Part shown: positions 1-12,300 of the stretch, in pieces | Numbering within the stretch: the first letter of the stretch is position 1 | Layout of the letters: the number at the start of each line of letters is the position of its first letter | From: Branchiostoma floridae | Lineage: Eukaryota > Chordata > Leptocardii > Amphioxiformes > Branchiostomatidae | Direction: 5' to 3' | DNA: 64,000 nt | Assembly (NCBI RefSeq): GCF_000003815.2 | Contig: NC_049990.1 | Location: forward strand, 21,146,965 to 21,210,964 | Position numbers and translations under genes: made by a program | The notes under the pieces: model-generated | What the model was told of the DNA's origin: nothing | Seen by the model: only the letters and a program-made list of their open reading frames with translations | Databases searched by the model: none

Positions 1-556
1 CACCCACTCCATATGATTTTCTTTCCTCTTTGGTTTCAATTTCTTTATTATTCACTTGAGCTTTGGGCGCCATCTGACGCAGTGCGTGTATTTTGTGCTG
101 TCCAGAAAGCAAGTCGCACCATGCCGGGAGGCCAATAGCAATCGCAAACTGGTGACACAGGTAAATGTATACCCAACCCACTGTACGTCTTCAAAGCAGG
201 TAAACTTCTGTCCTTCTACTGGCTTGTCCTTGTCATGCTGGAACTCGTCACATTAATTGTACGATTGTCGTACGATCACACACTGATTCCATTCCTCAGA
301 TACATGTAGTCGTGCAGGTGTCGTACAAAATTCAACTGTCTTGTTACGAAATCAATTGATCCTTGTCAGCGGTAGCCTCGGTACCATCAGAAAGTTCGCT
401 CCGGCGTTTATTATACACTTAAATGATATACAGTCGCTTCTCGCTCTGACATTCATTATACACTATGTACGGTCGCTTCTCTTCTGTTCCGACTTGGATC
501 CTTGACCACGTCTCGAATCGTGCAAAATTTGGACGAGGGCGCTGATTGATTCCTAA

Positions 557-802
557 CGCCCCCTTTCCACTAGATGGCGATCGCGCTGCGCTCTCACTGC
601 GACCTAAATAGGATATGTGTAACCTTCGCTTTCACACTGGGTATATCATACAAAACATAAAAGTGTGACTGAGAAGACAGCAAAACACACAAAGTGTAAA
701 AAGATTCGTTTCTTTTCAATAGAATTCGTTGAGCGATCTGTCCAATTTAAGGTCGCAGAGAGAGCGCGACGAGAGCGCCGTCCTAGTGAAAAGGGGGTAT
801 TA
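557..802. repeat. Short TIR element (MITE-like)
   Basis: The left end CGCCCCCTTTCCACTAG is mirrored at the right end, where CTAGTGAAAAGGGGG reads as its inverse. The next bases also pair (GCGCTCTCACTGCGACCT against AGGTCGCAGAGAGAGCGC). The centre carries a segment around 660-733 that is clearly related to the centre of the fold-back element at 16262-16541. No coding capacity is visible, so it would be non-autonomous. The target duplication is not clear. Confidence 0.7.
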
Positions 803-2271
803 ACATGAGCGAATTAAGGAATCATTCAGGGTTCAAGCGCTCGTTCGAACAGGCGTTCCAACACACGAACTTGACGCCCTCCGTCCGCTTGTGGGAGGCC
901 TGTCGTCATCGAACGAGCACTAAAGAACCCATTTCTTAATTTGCTCATTAACTGTTGTAACCACCAAAAAATTTTGAACATGCAGGTCTCCAGACGGATA
1001 GCAGAAGCGCTAGCGAACTTAGGAGCGAACTACTAGTACTACCCGGATGGTACCCAGGCTTAGCGATGTATCCAGCCGTATTATCATAGCTCCTGAGTCT
1101 CTTCTGTCCCATCCGCAAATACGTATTTGCCTACCCATGAGGCTATGTCAGTGGTTGATTCTGCTTGAAAATTCTATGACATCAAAATCGTAATAACCTA
1201 CGATGAACCTGAGTCATTACCTCTTGCTACCGTAATAACGTGACTGTAATGCAGACAAATCTGATTTCTAAAGCAATCCATTGACGTCATCTTAAATCAT
1301 CATACTGCAACAAACAGGCCGAAAGAGCACATTGTTTGTCAATCAAAACCTTCTCTTCTGGCTGACTGTTTCATTTCAAGAAAAATAGTTTTGAAGGGAA
1401 TATGTAACCTCAGCGTGTTGATACCTTACAAGAAGACTAAGTGCATGATTATATCCTATTCTGGAGTGAACAAAAAAATTGAATGTTTTCAAAGAGGAAG
1501 ATCTTGATTGTTCTTCCCTGTAGTTAATTGATTACCCCTACTGGTGGTCAGGAAGTTGTTGTTTACAACCAAGGGAGTAATAGTCTAGTTCCCAGGTGGG
1601 GTTTCTAAATTGGGGCCAAAATATTATGTAGTGTTCCTTTAAATCATGATATCATACAAGGCTCGGGTGATTCCTATCAGCATTGCAAAATAAAACATTG
1701 AATAAAAGAGATTATTACCGAGTAAATACAAGATTTCTAGTCACGCTTGTTCATATACCAGTAGTCCAGTACATTTCCGCCAACTGGGAGTCACACGTGC
1801 TGCATCTAGGACCCGCGGGAAAATCAGGGGACATCATGGCAACTGTACAGGTTCCCCATTTTATATAGCCACTCGAGCCGTCCATGATCCAAGCCGCTTC
1901 TCACCCGAATTTGCAAAAGTGTTCTCGAGATTGAGCGCGATTTGTACGACGCCACTTGGTAGAGAGGTGGCCAAGATTGTTTGCCAGACCATAGAATATA
2001 TGAGACCGTGTATCGTTGCCGTGCAGGGTGTTTAGGCACGACTTTCGTGTGAGTACCCGATGCTGACGGGGCGGATGCATACGCCCTTCACCGAGAGGGC
2101 GAGCCTTTGAAGTAAAGACTGGGAAGGAGTTGTGAAACGCCACTTGGCAGAAAGGTGGCCCAAAATGTGTCATTGAGAATAGGCTATTTCATGTTCCGTG
2201 GCGCGACCGTTATTGTTGCTTTCTGAACTATTTTCGTGTCGACTACGTGAAATTCGGGTTGACGGCGGCCA

Positions 2272-2428
2272 TTGGGGGATAAGCAGAAGGGCGGGGGGCA
2301 AGCAGAAGTACACCGGGGGCCAAGAAGAAGGACGGGGGCACAGCAGAAGTACAGCGGGGGTTAAGGAGAAGTCCGGGGGAAAAGGAGAACGGGTAGGGGG
2401 AAAAGCAGAAGGAGTTAGGTGGGGGTGA
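2272..2428 (+). repeat. Purine-rich degenerate minisatellite
   Basis: About seven degenerate copies of a 20-25 bp G/A-rich unit of the type AAGCAGAAG(n)CGGGGG run in tandem. The strand asymmetry is strong (almost no pyrimidines on the + strand). Open frames on both strands here are by-products of the repeat. Confidence 0.7.
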
Positions 2429-2728
2429 GTCAAATCAGCCCCAAATCCTAATAAAAACTCCGAACCGGAACCTTACCATAAGGGGTCCAGTGTTAGATCA
2501 TAAGGGCACTGGTTACTTGTGCATCTGTTATCTTGCAGTTGCACGGGCGTAAGACACTTACCATATGTCAGGTTACCTCGCCTCTGTACATGGCTGTATT
2601 AGCACTGGAGTAGGACATGTCTTATATCAGGTTGTTGTTTTTGTCAGTTGTCTTATTGGTGCTTCCAGAGTAGTGTAGTACTGCGAGTGGGGCTCTAGAA
2701 TTAGTTGCTGTTCTTCCCTCTGATAATC

Positions 2729-2809
2729 ATGTTTAAACGAAAGCGGAATAAACTATCAAAACAGGAGAAGAAATGTACCGTAACAAAAGCGCGTGAGCGT
2801 AACAAAGTG
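2729..2809 (+). CDS. Possible first coding exon, gene unknown
   Basis: An ATG at 2729 opens 27 codons of very basic protein (MFKRKRNKLSKQ...) ending at a good donor (GTG|GTATGT). It could be the cytoplasmic start of the type II membrane protein encoded from 9353, whose first recognised exon needs an upstream start. However, the phases do not match directly: this exon ends in phase 0, while the exon at 9353 needs one preceding base. Another exon would have to lie between. It may also be chance. Confidence 0.2.
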
Positions 2810-4607
2810 GTATGTGTCTGATTTTCTAAAATGTTGTTAGCTTGTATATACCTTGTCAGCAATACATTTGCTCACTTTTGTACCCTGATGTGAAGTGATT
2901 TTTAGGTAATGGGATCTAAAGTGCCCTGAGTAATGTGCCATTAGTTTTCACGACTGGTACCTGCCTACAAAAATCTTAATTCTGTATTGTTGAGTGGGCC
3001 ATGCCATTTACCAAGAGGGGTGTATCTGTTTGTGTTCTAAATGTTTGTGGTCAGTGAAACTTAAGAACCATTGTATCGATTGTGATTATAGTGTATGAGG
3101 ATAGTTTTGGGGAACATGAAGGTCAAATTCAGTTTTGGCCCTCAGAGAAGCTTGCTCTGGAACATTTGGAATTTCGATGTTTACCATAATTGGACATTTT
3201 CGCTAGCGAAAAGTGATTTTATGCCTACCTCAGGAAGGTCCGAGCAACTACACGTAGAGACACATCATCAGCCAACACGATCAGATTTTTGGCGGTAATA
3301 CCAGAAATGATTTAATGAGAAAAAAACATAACTCGGCACTCGCCTGACATGATAACAGTGATAAACATGGGTTGGATGGCACACGCCTTTCCCATGGTAG
3401 AACTAATCGCCGTCTTTGGTATTCCACCTAACGGCTAGAACAACACTAATATGTGTTTCTTTTTTCCAATCATTTCTGATCAAACATTTTATAAATTTTC
3501 TTAGTGATACAACAGTGATATGCGACTCTGTGCTAAGAACCCACTAAGGGAGCGAAAATACCCCCCCCCCCGAGGAGCAGGCTAAGCGAAACACCCAAAC
3601 CCAAGTCAAAGAACCAAACATCTGCGCACTCTGTAAAGACATGGCGAAATTTACAACTCAAAAACTACCTCCAGTATACCGCCTTTAGCATTACTTGCTA
3701 TTGAGAAATTTCCGCTGAGTCAAAAAGAAAGTCCAGACATCCCGCCTTCGCGTTGTTGACAATTTTGAAATGAATCGGCCAATTTTTGGAATAAGAAATT
3801 CTTTACTTGATACAACTCCGTGACAACTGAACAGCTCGCCTTCTTGTTGCCCGAGAGTCGCAAAATAAGATTCGAAGACGATGTTGTTTGGGAATTTTGG
3901 TCCTGCTCGATTATTTCAGCGATTTACATCTTCCAAAAACTGGGCACCCGCCTTCTTGTTATCGGAAAGATGGCTAATAATACAATGCTCTGATGAGGCC
4001 TCCCCGAATGCTCTTAAAATATGGCAGTTGGCCGTACGGGGAGAAGTGTAAACCAGACACAGGTCGTTACAACCAATCTCCAAGCCACGTCTACTCGGCT
4101 CGGCAGGGCACTCCACATTCTACAAAGGTTGCAGGTGGTGACCCCCAAGAACCACTTGACAGGAAAGTGTCCAAACAGGACATAAAGGAGTGGCCCGGTA
4201 TTAGGACAACAGGGTTAGTGCCTGGGCTAGCGGCAGCCATGACTGAGCACTTACCCCAAGCCTAGGACTTCCTAACAAGTTAGGTGTGGTTGTCGAATAT
4301 TCACCGGATCGCGGAAACCTTCCGAAAAGAACAAGATGAGAGCTGCCAGGGTCAGCAACAGGAACACACACGAACAATCGAGACACGGACAAGGCAAAAC
4401 GCAAGGACAGAAAATTCACACAGCCGGCCAAGGCTTTACCATGAACGAGCTGACTGAGACAGGTCTGAACAAATTTTCCTCATTGGTCTGCGTCTGCAGG
4501 CACGACCACATGGTAGTTTTTAGCTTACATCGTTTTCGCAGGCTTTTGTGAGCTGGAGTAAATACTTGCTCACCCCCTGAGTCCGTCGTAAAATCAGTAT
4601 TTACCAC

Positions 4608-7600
4608 CATGAAATGTCATGGAGGTTATATTTACCTCCATGAAATGTCATGGAGGTTATATTTTACCCCGCGTTTGTCTGTGTGTGTGTCTCTGTGTGT
4701 TTAAACAAGATAACTCATGAACGGCTGGGTGGATTGGTTTCATACTTGGTGTGTTGGTAGTGTCTGACGAAAGCTGGAAATGATTAGATTCTGGACCCCC
4801 TAGCAACTCTCCTTGGTACTGCAGCGCAACTTCCGTTTTTGCTATCTCGGTGTTCTGAACATGCCATGGTCACGATTTTTGAGTATTAGACAGCTCTTGT
4901 GCTCAGGAAGAAATGACATAAGTTTGGGCCCCCTAGCGTCTAGTTTTGGGATAGCAGGGGCATTTTTGTCAAAAACTTCTGACGAGGATAACTCAAGAAG
5001 GGAACAACGGATTTTCATGATTTTTGGTATGTAGGTACCTTAGACAATGTTGTACAAGATAAAATACTAATCATGCAAAAAAGGAGTACATTTGCATAAT
5101 TAATGAAAATATTCTATCATAGCAGTTTTTTCAATTCATCTCTTGTCATGGACGTGATATGGTCGTGACATTTAAGTGGTAGATAGCTGTTAGCGTCATG
5201 AAAAAGTGGGGCAAGTTTCAGTCCCCTAACATTTAATTGTGGGACTGCAGGGGCGTTTTTGTCAAGACACTCCAAAGAGGATAACTGCAGAAAGGAACGA
5301 CGGATTGCCTGCATTTTAGGCATGCAGGTAGCTTAGGCAAGATGTTAATAATGATATACATGTTATGCAAATGAGGACTTAATTTGCATAATTAATGAGG
5401 AAATTGTATAGTTCCATTGTTTTCAATAACTGGACCTCAATACATGTAAACACATGTTAATTATGATAGGTGGAATATAAGCAGATACCAAATATGGTAA
5501 TGAGGAACTTATTTGCATAATTTATGTAAAATTGCATTAATAATGGAAATTTTATAACTGTGACATGTGTACGTTAGTCAATGATGAACAACAGCATGCA
5601 TAAATTATGTTAATTTGTTAGTCAATTGCATGAAATTTACGAAAGCTCTAAATTTTCATGGAGGTATGAGGTCGCCGAACTCTAGTTTACCCTGCGTTTG
5701 TGTGTCTGTCTGTCTGTGTGTGTGTAAACAAGATAACTCAAGAACGGTTGGTGGATTGGTTTTATACTTGGTGTGTTGGTAGTGTGTGATGAAAGCTGGA
5801 AATAATTAGATTTTGGGCCCCCTAGCGACTCCCCTTGGTACTGCAGCGCAACATCCGGTTTTGCTATCTCGGTGTTCTGAACATGCTATGGACACGATTT
5901 TTGCGTGTTAGACAGCTCTTGTGCTCAGGAAGAAGTGACATAAGTTTGGGCCCCCTAGCGGCTAGTTCTGGGATAGCAGGGGCATTTTTGTCAAAAACTT
6001 CTGAAGAGGATAACTCAAGAAGGGATCAACGGATTTTCATGATTTTTGGTATATAGGTACTTCAGACAATGTTGTACAGGATAAAATACAGATTATGCAA
6101 AATAGGAGTAAATTAACATAATTAATGAGGATATTCTATCCTATCAGTATTTTCAATGTATCTCTTGTTCCAGACATGCTATGGTCTTCACATTTAGGTG
6201 ATGGATAGCTTTCAGTGTCATGCCAAAGTGGGGCAGGTTTCAGCCCCGTAACATTTAATTTTGGAACTGCAGGGACGTTTTTGTCAAGACATTTCAAAGA
6301 GGATAACTGCAGAAAGGATTGAGGGATTGGCATCATATTAGGCATGCAGGTACCTTGGGCAAAGTTGTTCATAATGATATGCATGTTATGCAAATGAGGG
6401 CTTAATTTGCATAATTAATGAGGAAATTGTATAATTCGATTGTTTTCAATAACTGGGCTTCAATAAATGTAACGCATGTTAATTATGATGGGTGGATTAT
6501 AAGCAGATACCAAATATGGTAATGAGGAACTTATTTGCATAATTTATGTAAAAATTGCTAAACCGCTTTATAATTAATGATGGGTATTTTATTATTGTGA
6601 CATGTGTACGTTAGTCAATGGTGAACAATACCATGCATAAATTATGTTAATGTGTCAGTCAATTGCATGATATTTACAAAAGCTCTAAATATTCATGGAG
6701 GTATGAGGTCGCCGAAGTCTAGTTTACCCTGTGTTTGTCTCTGTGTGTGTCTGTGTGCGTGTAAACAAGATAACTCATGAACGGTTGGGTGGATTGGTTT
6801 CATACTTGGTGTGTTGGTAGTGTGTGATGAAAGCTGAAAATGATTAGCTTTTGGGCCCCCTAGCGGCTCCCCTTGGTACTGCAGCGCAACATCCGGTTTT
6901 GCTATCTCGGTGTTCTGAACATGCTATGGTCACGAATTTTGAGCATTAGATAGCTCTTGTGCTCAGGAAGAAATGACATAAGTTAAGGCCCCCTAGCGTC
7001 TAGTTTTGCGATAGCAGGGGCATTTTTGTCAAAAACTTCTGAAGAGGATAACTCAATAAGGGAACAAAGGATTTTCATGATTTTTGGTATGTAGGTACCT
7101 CAGACAATGTTGTACAAAATGAAATACTAATTATGCAAAATAGGATCAAATTTGCATAATTAACATTCAATCATAGCAGTTTTTTCTATGTATCTCTTGT
7201 CTTGGACGTGGTATGGTCTTGAAATTTGGGTGGTAGATAGCTTTCAGTGTCATGACAGAGTGGGGCAGGTTTCAGCTCCCTAGCATTTAATTTGAGAACT
7301 GCAGGGGTGTTTATGTCAAGACATTCCAAAGAAGATAACTGCAGAAAGGATTGACGGATTGGCATCATATTAGGCATGCGGGTACCGTAGGCAAAGGTGT
7401 TCATAATGATATACATGTTATGCAAATAATGACTTAATTTGCATAATTAATGAGGAAATTGTATAATTTCATTGTTTTCAATAACTGGACTTCATGTTTA
7501 ATTATGATAGGTGGAATATAAGCAGATATTAAATATGGTAATGAGGAACTTATTTGCATAAATTATGTAAAAACTGCAAAACCGCTTTATGATTAATAAT

Positions 7601-7740
7601 GGGAATTTTATGATTGTGACATGTGTACATTTGTCAATGATGAACAACACCATGCATAAATTATGTTGATGTCTTAGTCAATTGCATGAAATTTACGAAA
7701 GCTCTAAATTCTCATGGAGGTATGAGGTCGCCGAACTCTA
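4608..7740. repeat. Tandem array, about 1-kb units with internal sub-repeats
   Basis: Three units of about 1.03 kb follow each other. Boundaries are marked by the phrase CATGGAGGTATGAGGTCGCC at about 5657, 6693 and 7714; the first unit begins near 4640. Every unit contains, in order, a (TG)n run, a segment around AAGATAACTCA.GAACGG, a segment around GAGGATAACTCAA.AAGGG and one around GAGGATAACTGCAGAAAGG. All three are followed by a .GGATT..T...AT..T.GG.ATG.AGGTACC-like tail, so each unit is itself built from diverged shorter repeats. AT-rich TTTGCATAATTAATGA motifs fill the remainder. Small ORFs in units 1 and 2 are not kept in unit 3, so no protein is inferred. Confidence 0.85.
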
Positions 7741-8579
7741 GTTAATAATGTGTAACATTTGTACGCTATAGCAGGTGGAACATTTACAGGTGGCAACTAT
7801 GGAAATGTGTAACATACAGTTATTTAAAGGTGTAACAGGGAGGGGCCCCGAGTTCGCCACTTTTTTCAATAAATCATCGTTTTCAAACGGAAGTCTAATG
7901 ACCCCTTCTATGATTAGTGAATACATCGGCATATCTTATGTCCGACTTTTTTTGCACGCGTTACCATGGTGATTGATCGAACGTAGAGGTCAAGGGTCAA
8001 TCAGCAACTTTCGGACGTAAGACGGGCGGTATGTCCCAAGAGTTCGTCACTTTTACAATTGGTCAGAAATCGTTAAAGATAACCATTGAAAACGTTTTTA
8101 AGGTATTGAATTCTATTCTATGGCTTACCACTTCCCTGTTACGGGGATGGAAAGCAATGCTTTGCAGCACATCGGAATGAAACACGCAAGTTATGTAGAC
8201 ATATTGAAGTACGTCTTCTCCGCAGAACGCGGTCACTCGGGGTCAGCCGCATCTCGAGAAACATTTGCAAACCTTCGTAATCTTTATGTTGTGCGATAGA
8301 CGTCTGTACAACATTTGTTGATAAGGAGGATAATATATATAAGTTTCAAGAGCCTTTGGATTGAAGTCGTTGTGCAATTTGAAAGAAACAACAGACGCCG
8401 CGCGTCCGCGGGGAACCGTGTCGGCACGTTCGACACCATTATACCGCGGCCACGTTTATTCGTTCTAGATCTATTAAACGAGATTCGTTATTAAGATTAA
8501 GAAGTAAATAAATGTGATAGTCATTTGTATGATGCATAAAATTCTGCCAAAGGAACAGAATTTCACATGTACAATGCAT

Positions 8580-9120
8580 ACTATTTTGGAAGGAAGACCA
8601 ACATTAAATACATATATATATATATATTTCCACTTCTACAGCCATATTTGCATAATCAATGAGACAAGATAAAACATACTATTTACGAAAACTGAATATT
8701 TCATGTAGGTTTGAAGTCTCAGAACTCTTGTTTGGGGATGTAGGTAGCTTTATCAAAGACGTAAACAATGATATGCATATTATGCGAATGAGGACTTTGT
8801 TTGCATAAACAATAACAAATAATTCCATTGTTTTCCATAACTGAGCTTCAATAAATGTAACACAATGTAATTCATGACAGGTGGGACATAAACATACCAA
8901 ACATGCAAATGAGGAACTTGAATGCATAATCAATACAAAAATGTCAAAACTACTTAATGATAAATGAAGGGAACTTAATACTGACATATGTTAATGAAGG
9001 CAAAAACCACCATGCACAGTTTATGCAAATAAGTAGGTAATTTGCATAAAATCTATTTCAACAGAATAAATCAAATCAAATATCTATTTCAGGTATGAGA
9101 TTGCCAAACTCTAGTTTACT
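8580..9120. repeat. Decayed partial copy of the 1-kb repeat
   Basis: Fragments of the unit end (TTTACGAAA...CATG.AGGT.TGA.GTC.C..AACTCT.GTTT) occur at about 8690-8730 and again at about 9090-9118. Between them lie TTTGCATAA/AATGAGGAACTT phrases also found inside the array at 4608-7740. A (TA)n run lies near 8610. Between the array and this copy (7741-8579) I see no gene. Confidence 0.65.
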
Positions 9121-9352
9121 ATGTTATGCAGTGTGTGCTAGTTACTAAAGATTTATTTTCGGATTTCGAAGTTGAACTGTAATTTTCAACAGAAAAATTG
9201 GACTTACCCAAACTTTCAAGTCCACCTCCAGTCTTTGTCCTTATTTTACTGGGATTGGACAGTCAAAAATCAGTCAACTTTTGTGTTGGAAATAAATCTT
9301 AACATTTTAAAAAACATTTCTTGTTTTAAAAGCATTCCTTGTTTTCTAATAG

Positions 9353-12300
9353 ACCACACGGATACGGGTGGAGCAAAGAGCCGTGGTGCCCTCTGTATTC
9401 GCTCCCACTCCAGCTGCATAGCTACCACCATTATCATACTGCTCTCAGTGGGAGTGACTGTGGGACTAACGTTCATCAATAAAAAGGTAAGCACTCTTAT
9501 ACCAGAAAGCCTAATATGAATGAATTTCCTGACTTGTTTTTCAAGTCAATTAAGCCAGTCCGAACATTCTGCTTTTTTTCGTGTTTTTTTCCCATTTGGT
9601 AATGGCGTACCGATGAACATTTATACGCTTGTAGGAGATATCTGAGCTGTCGACCATTGTTGACGTTTTAAAGCGTGACCTGAACAAGGAGCAAAGCAAA
9701 ACAGCTATCTTGGAGCAGCGTCTTCACGAGATGAGTGAGTCACCTGGTGAGTTGGGTTTTCAGTTGTTAAATGTCATTTTTCTTTATCTACTAATTTTTC
9801 AATGTGATATTTGTTTTGGTATATTAGGCAGCATCATTAGTATATATTAACAACGGGAAAATTTATGGCCTATTGTTAGTCCATTAAATGATTATATAAA
9901 ATTAGCAGATTCTGATGTCTGCTACACTGGGGGGACAAGAAAAAGAAAATAAACTAGAAAGGCCGACATTTGCTTGAGACCAAATACAGCATATTTCAGC
10001 CATCTCCCTCCCCATGCAACAATAGACTGTTCTAAAACCACCCATGGGCAAAATCGCTTTAATTTACTAAAAACAGTTTAACCAAAAATGAATCTTACAA
10101 AATTCCCTGTGTAAGAATGGACTCTTCCAGTGCAACCCATGTGAATTTGCACAATAGACCAGAAATACTCCCACTGAAAAAATGGCCTTTTGAATAAGAA
10201 ATCGAATCCAAAATTGAATTAAGCAAAAAAGGTCCCCCGTGTTTATTTAAAATTTAAGCCTAATCAGACCGGGGGGGTCGTTACTAAAACACAACCAGTA
10301 GATTTCTAGCGAGGACACGATCCCTTCACATGCAAAGTACCCAATTACCACGTACTGCTGGTCTAGTGGCACGCGAGGGACAGGTTCGATGTCCTATAAC
10401 GTCAGTTTCGCGCCAATTTCGATGTCCTATAACGTCAGAACGGCTTACGCTAGAGCCACCAAATTTGGTGAGTTTTCCTAAAATATTGTCGGAAACAAAT
10501 TTACGAAGTTTGACAAATTTTCCATTTTTTTGTGTTGCCAAAAATCACTATTTTTGGTTCTGACAATGTATTTTTTACGTTTATTTGCGATATTACTGCT
10601 ATTTTGTTACATAAATAAAATATTATATTATTTTGCATATCTTTCAGAATTATATATGTATAAATTATGCTAATTTTATGACTTCATCAGCCCAAAATCC
10701 AAGATAGCGGACCGTTTGGCCAGATCAAGCATAACAAGCTAATTATCCCTTAAGATTTGTAACTACCTGGTATTGTTTCATCAAAAACCCTCTAAATGAA
10801 TGAATTTAGTCTATTTTCATTGCCCTTTGTGGTTATTTGTTGCAAAAAAAGTATTTTTAAGAATTCAAGGTGGTGGATATAATATGGCGGAGCCCAACTG
10901 GTATCTTAGATGTGCATGACGTCATTTTGACGTGATTGATGTTGCTAATGGCAACGCAAGTCGTAATAAACATTATTATTCTGTTATCTGCACTTGTTGT
11001 TACATTTTTGTAGCATAACTTGAAGTTTTCTGAGAATACTCTTTTTTCATGGATCCGGCCAATATAATCAAATTGATGACGTCATAATTACGTCATCTTA
11101 CGGCAACGTAACGTTAAACGTCAATTGCTTGTCAGATATTATGTCGACATTATGTCCTGAAAATTTGGTGGCCCTACGGAACGTCATGTTAGAGTTATAG
11201 GACTTACAAGTGGAGGGCTTCAAAAGCCCCCCACCCGGCCCCCCACCCCCCGTCCAGGGATGACCAAAAAAGCCCGGTCTGAATAGGGTTAAAATAAACA
11301 CTTCCGATAAAATTGGAATTCTGAATCATCACCCGTCCGAAACTGAATTTGAAACTAGATTTAAGGCAACATTTTCGAGAAAATGCAGAAGTCTTCCCCA
11401 TGGTCCATGGATAAAAGGGAATTTTCAACCGCAGCTGTTTAATTCTGGTAGTTACTCTAGTAATACATGAATGAGACCTTAAAGTCTTTGATCAAGACAC
11501 TGCCCATTATTAACATGTGATCATATGTTCCAACAATTTGTGTCATTTTTTCCCTCCATAAAAACTTTTGTTCCTAACACCAAAGCGTTCGGAAGTCGGT
11601 GTTCGGCAAACTTCGTGTGATCTCGGCAACCGTTCGTATGTGTGATTCTTTGGAATCGACAGCGTGTTTGTGTAACCGCGAAGTGTACGATTCTCGGGAA
11701 TCTTTCCGTGGACCGAGTACCCAGTACCCAGTGTGTGTAAGTGTACGATTCTCGAGAATCTTTCCGTGGACCGAGTACCCAGTGTGTGTAAGTGTACGAT
11801 TCTCGAGAATTTTTCCGTGGACCGAGTACCCAGTGTGTGTAAGTGTACGATTCTCGAGAATTTTTCCGTGGACCGAGTACCCAGTGTGTGTAAGTGTACG
11901 ATTCTCGGGCCTGAATCTTTCCGTGGACAGAGTACCCAGTGTGTGTAAGTGTACGATTCTCGGCAATCTTTCCGTGGACCGAGTACACCGTGTGTGTAAT
12001 AAGTGTACGATTCTAGGGAATCTTTCCGTGGAGTCAGGTTTTTATTACAGCAAACTAATACTGATTTCAACAAAAACTCGATGGCCTACCGCCTATGGTA
12101 CACTATGTAAAAAAATAATTCAACGCAAGCATGGAGAAATGAATACTCGTCGAACGTAAACCACAATCAGAATGACGGCGCCAAAGATCTCATGTACCAG
12201 ACGATTTTGAGCAGTAGCGATGACGTCATTTCCAAATCTGAGTTTTTATTTTGATTGGCTACTATCCGATAAAACCGGAAACGGCAAGTGATCTAGAAAA

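Larger units (their letters stand above)
1..2728. other. Intergenic, no supported gene
   Basis: No open frame here looks like a protein. Apart from the TIR element at 557-802 and the minisatellite at 2272-2428 (separate entries), two things stand out. A phrase at about 1046-1072 (CGGATGGTACCCAGGCT) matches the end of the short hairpin at 47287-47386. A roughly 35-bp motif built around CGCCACTTGG..GAGGTGGCC occurs at about 1950 and again at about 2139, in the same direction. The rest shows nothing I can name. Confidence 0.6.

Noticed and set aside
56-256. Open frame with a possible exon ending CACAG|GTAAAT at 166
   Set aside because: The donor is good but no convincing acceptor or family similarity was found, and the frame is short.
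4813-6056. Two similar 73-codon ORFs (MVLQRN.RFCYLGVLNM...)
   Set aside because: They sit at the same place in repeat units 1 and 2 but are not kept in unit 3; similarity comes from the repeat, not from protein selection.
11521-12159. Several long overlapping ORFs on both strands (130-186 codons)
   Set aside because: They are a by-product of the 51-bp minisatellite, whose period is a multiple of three.
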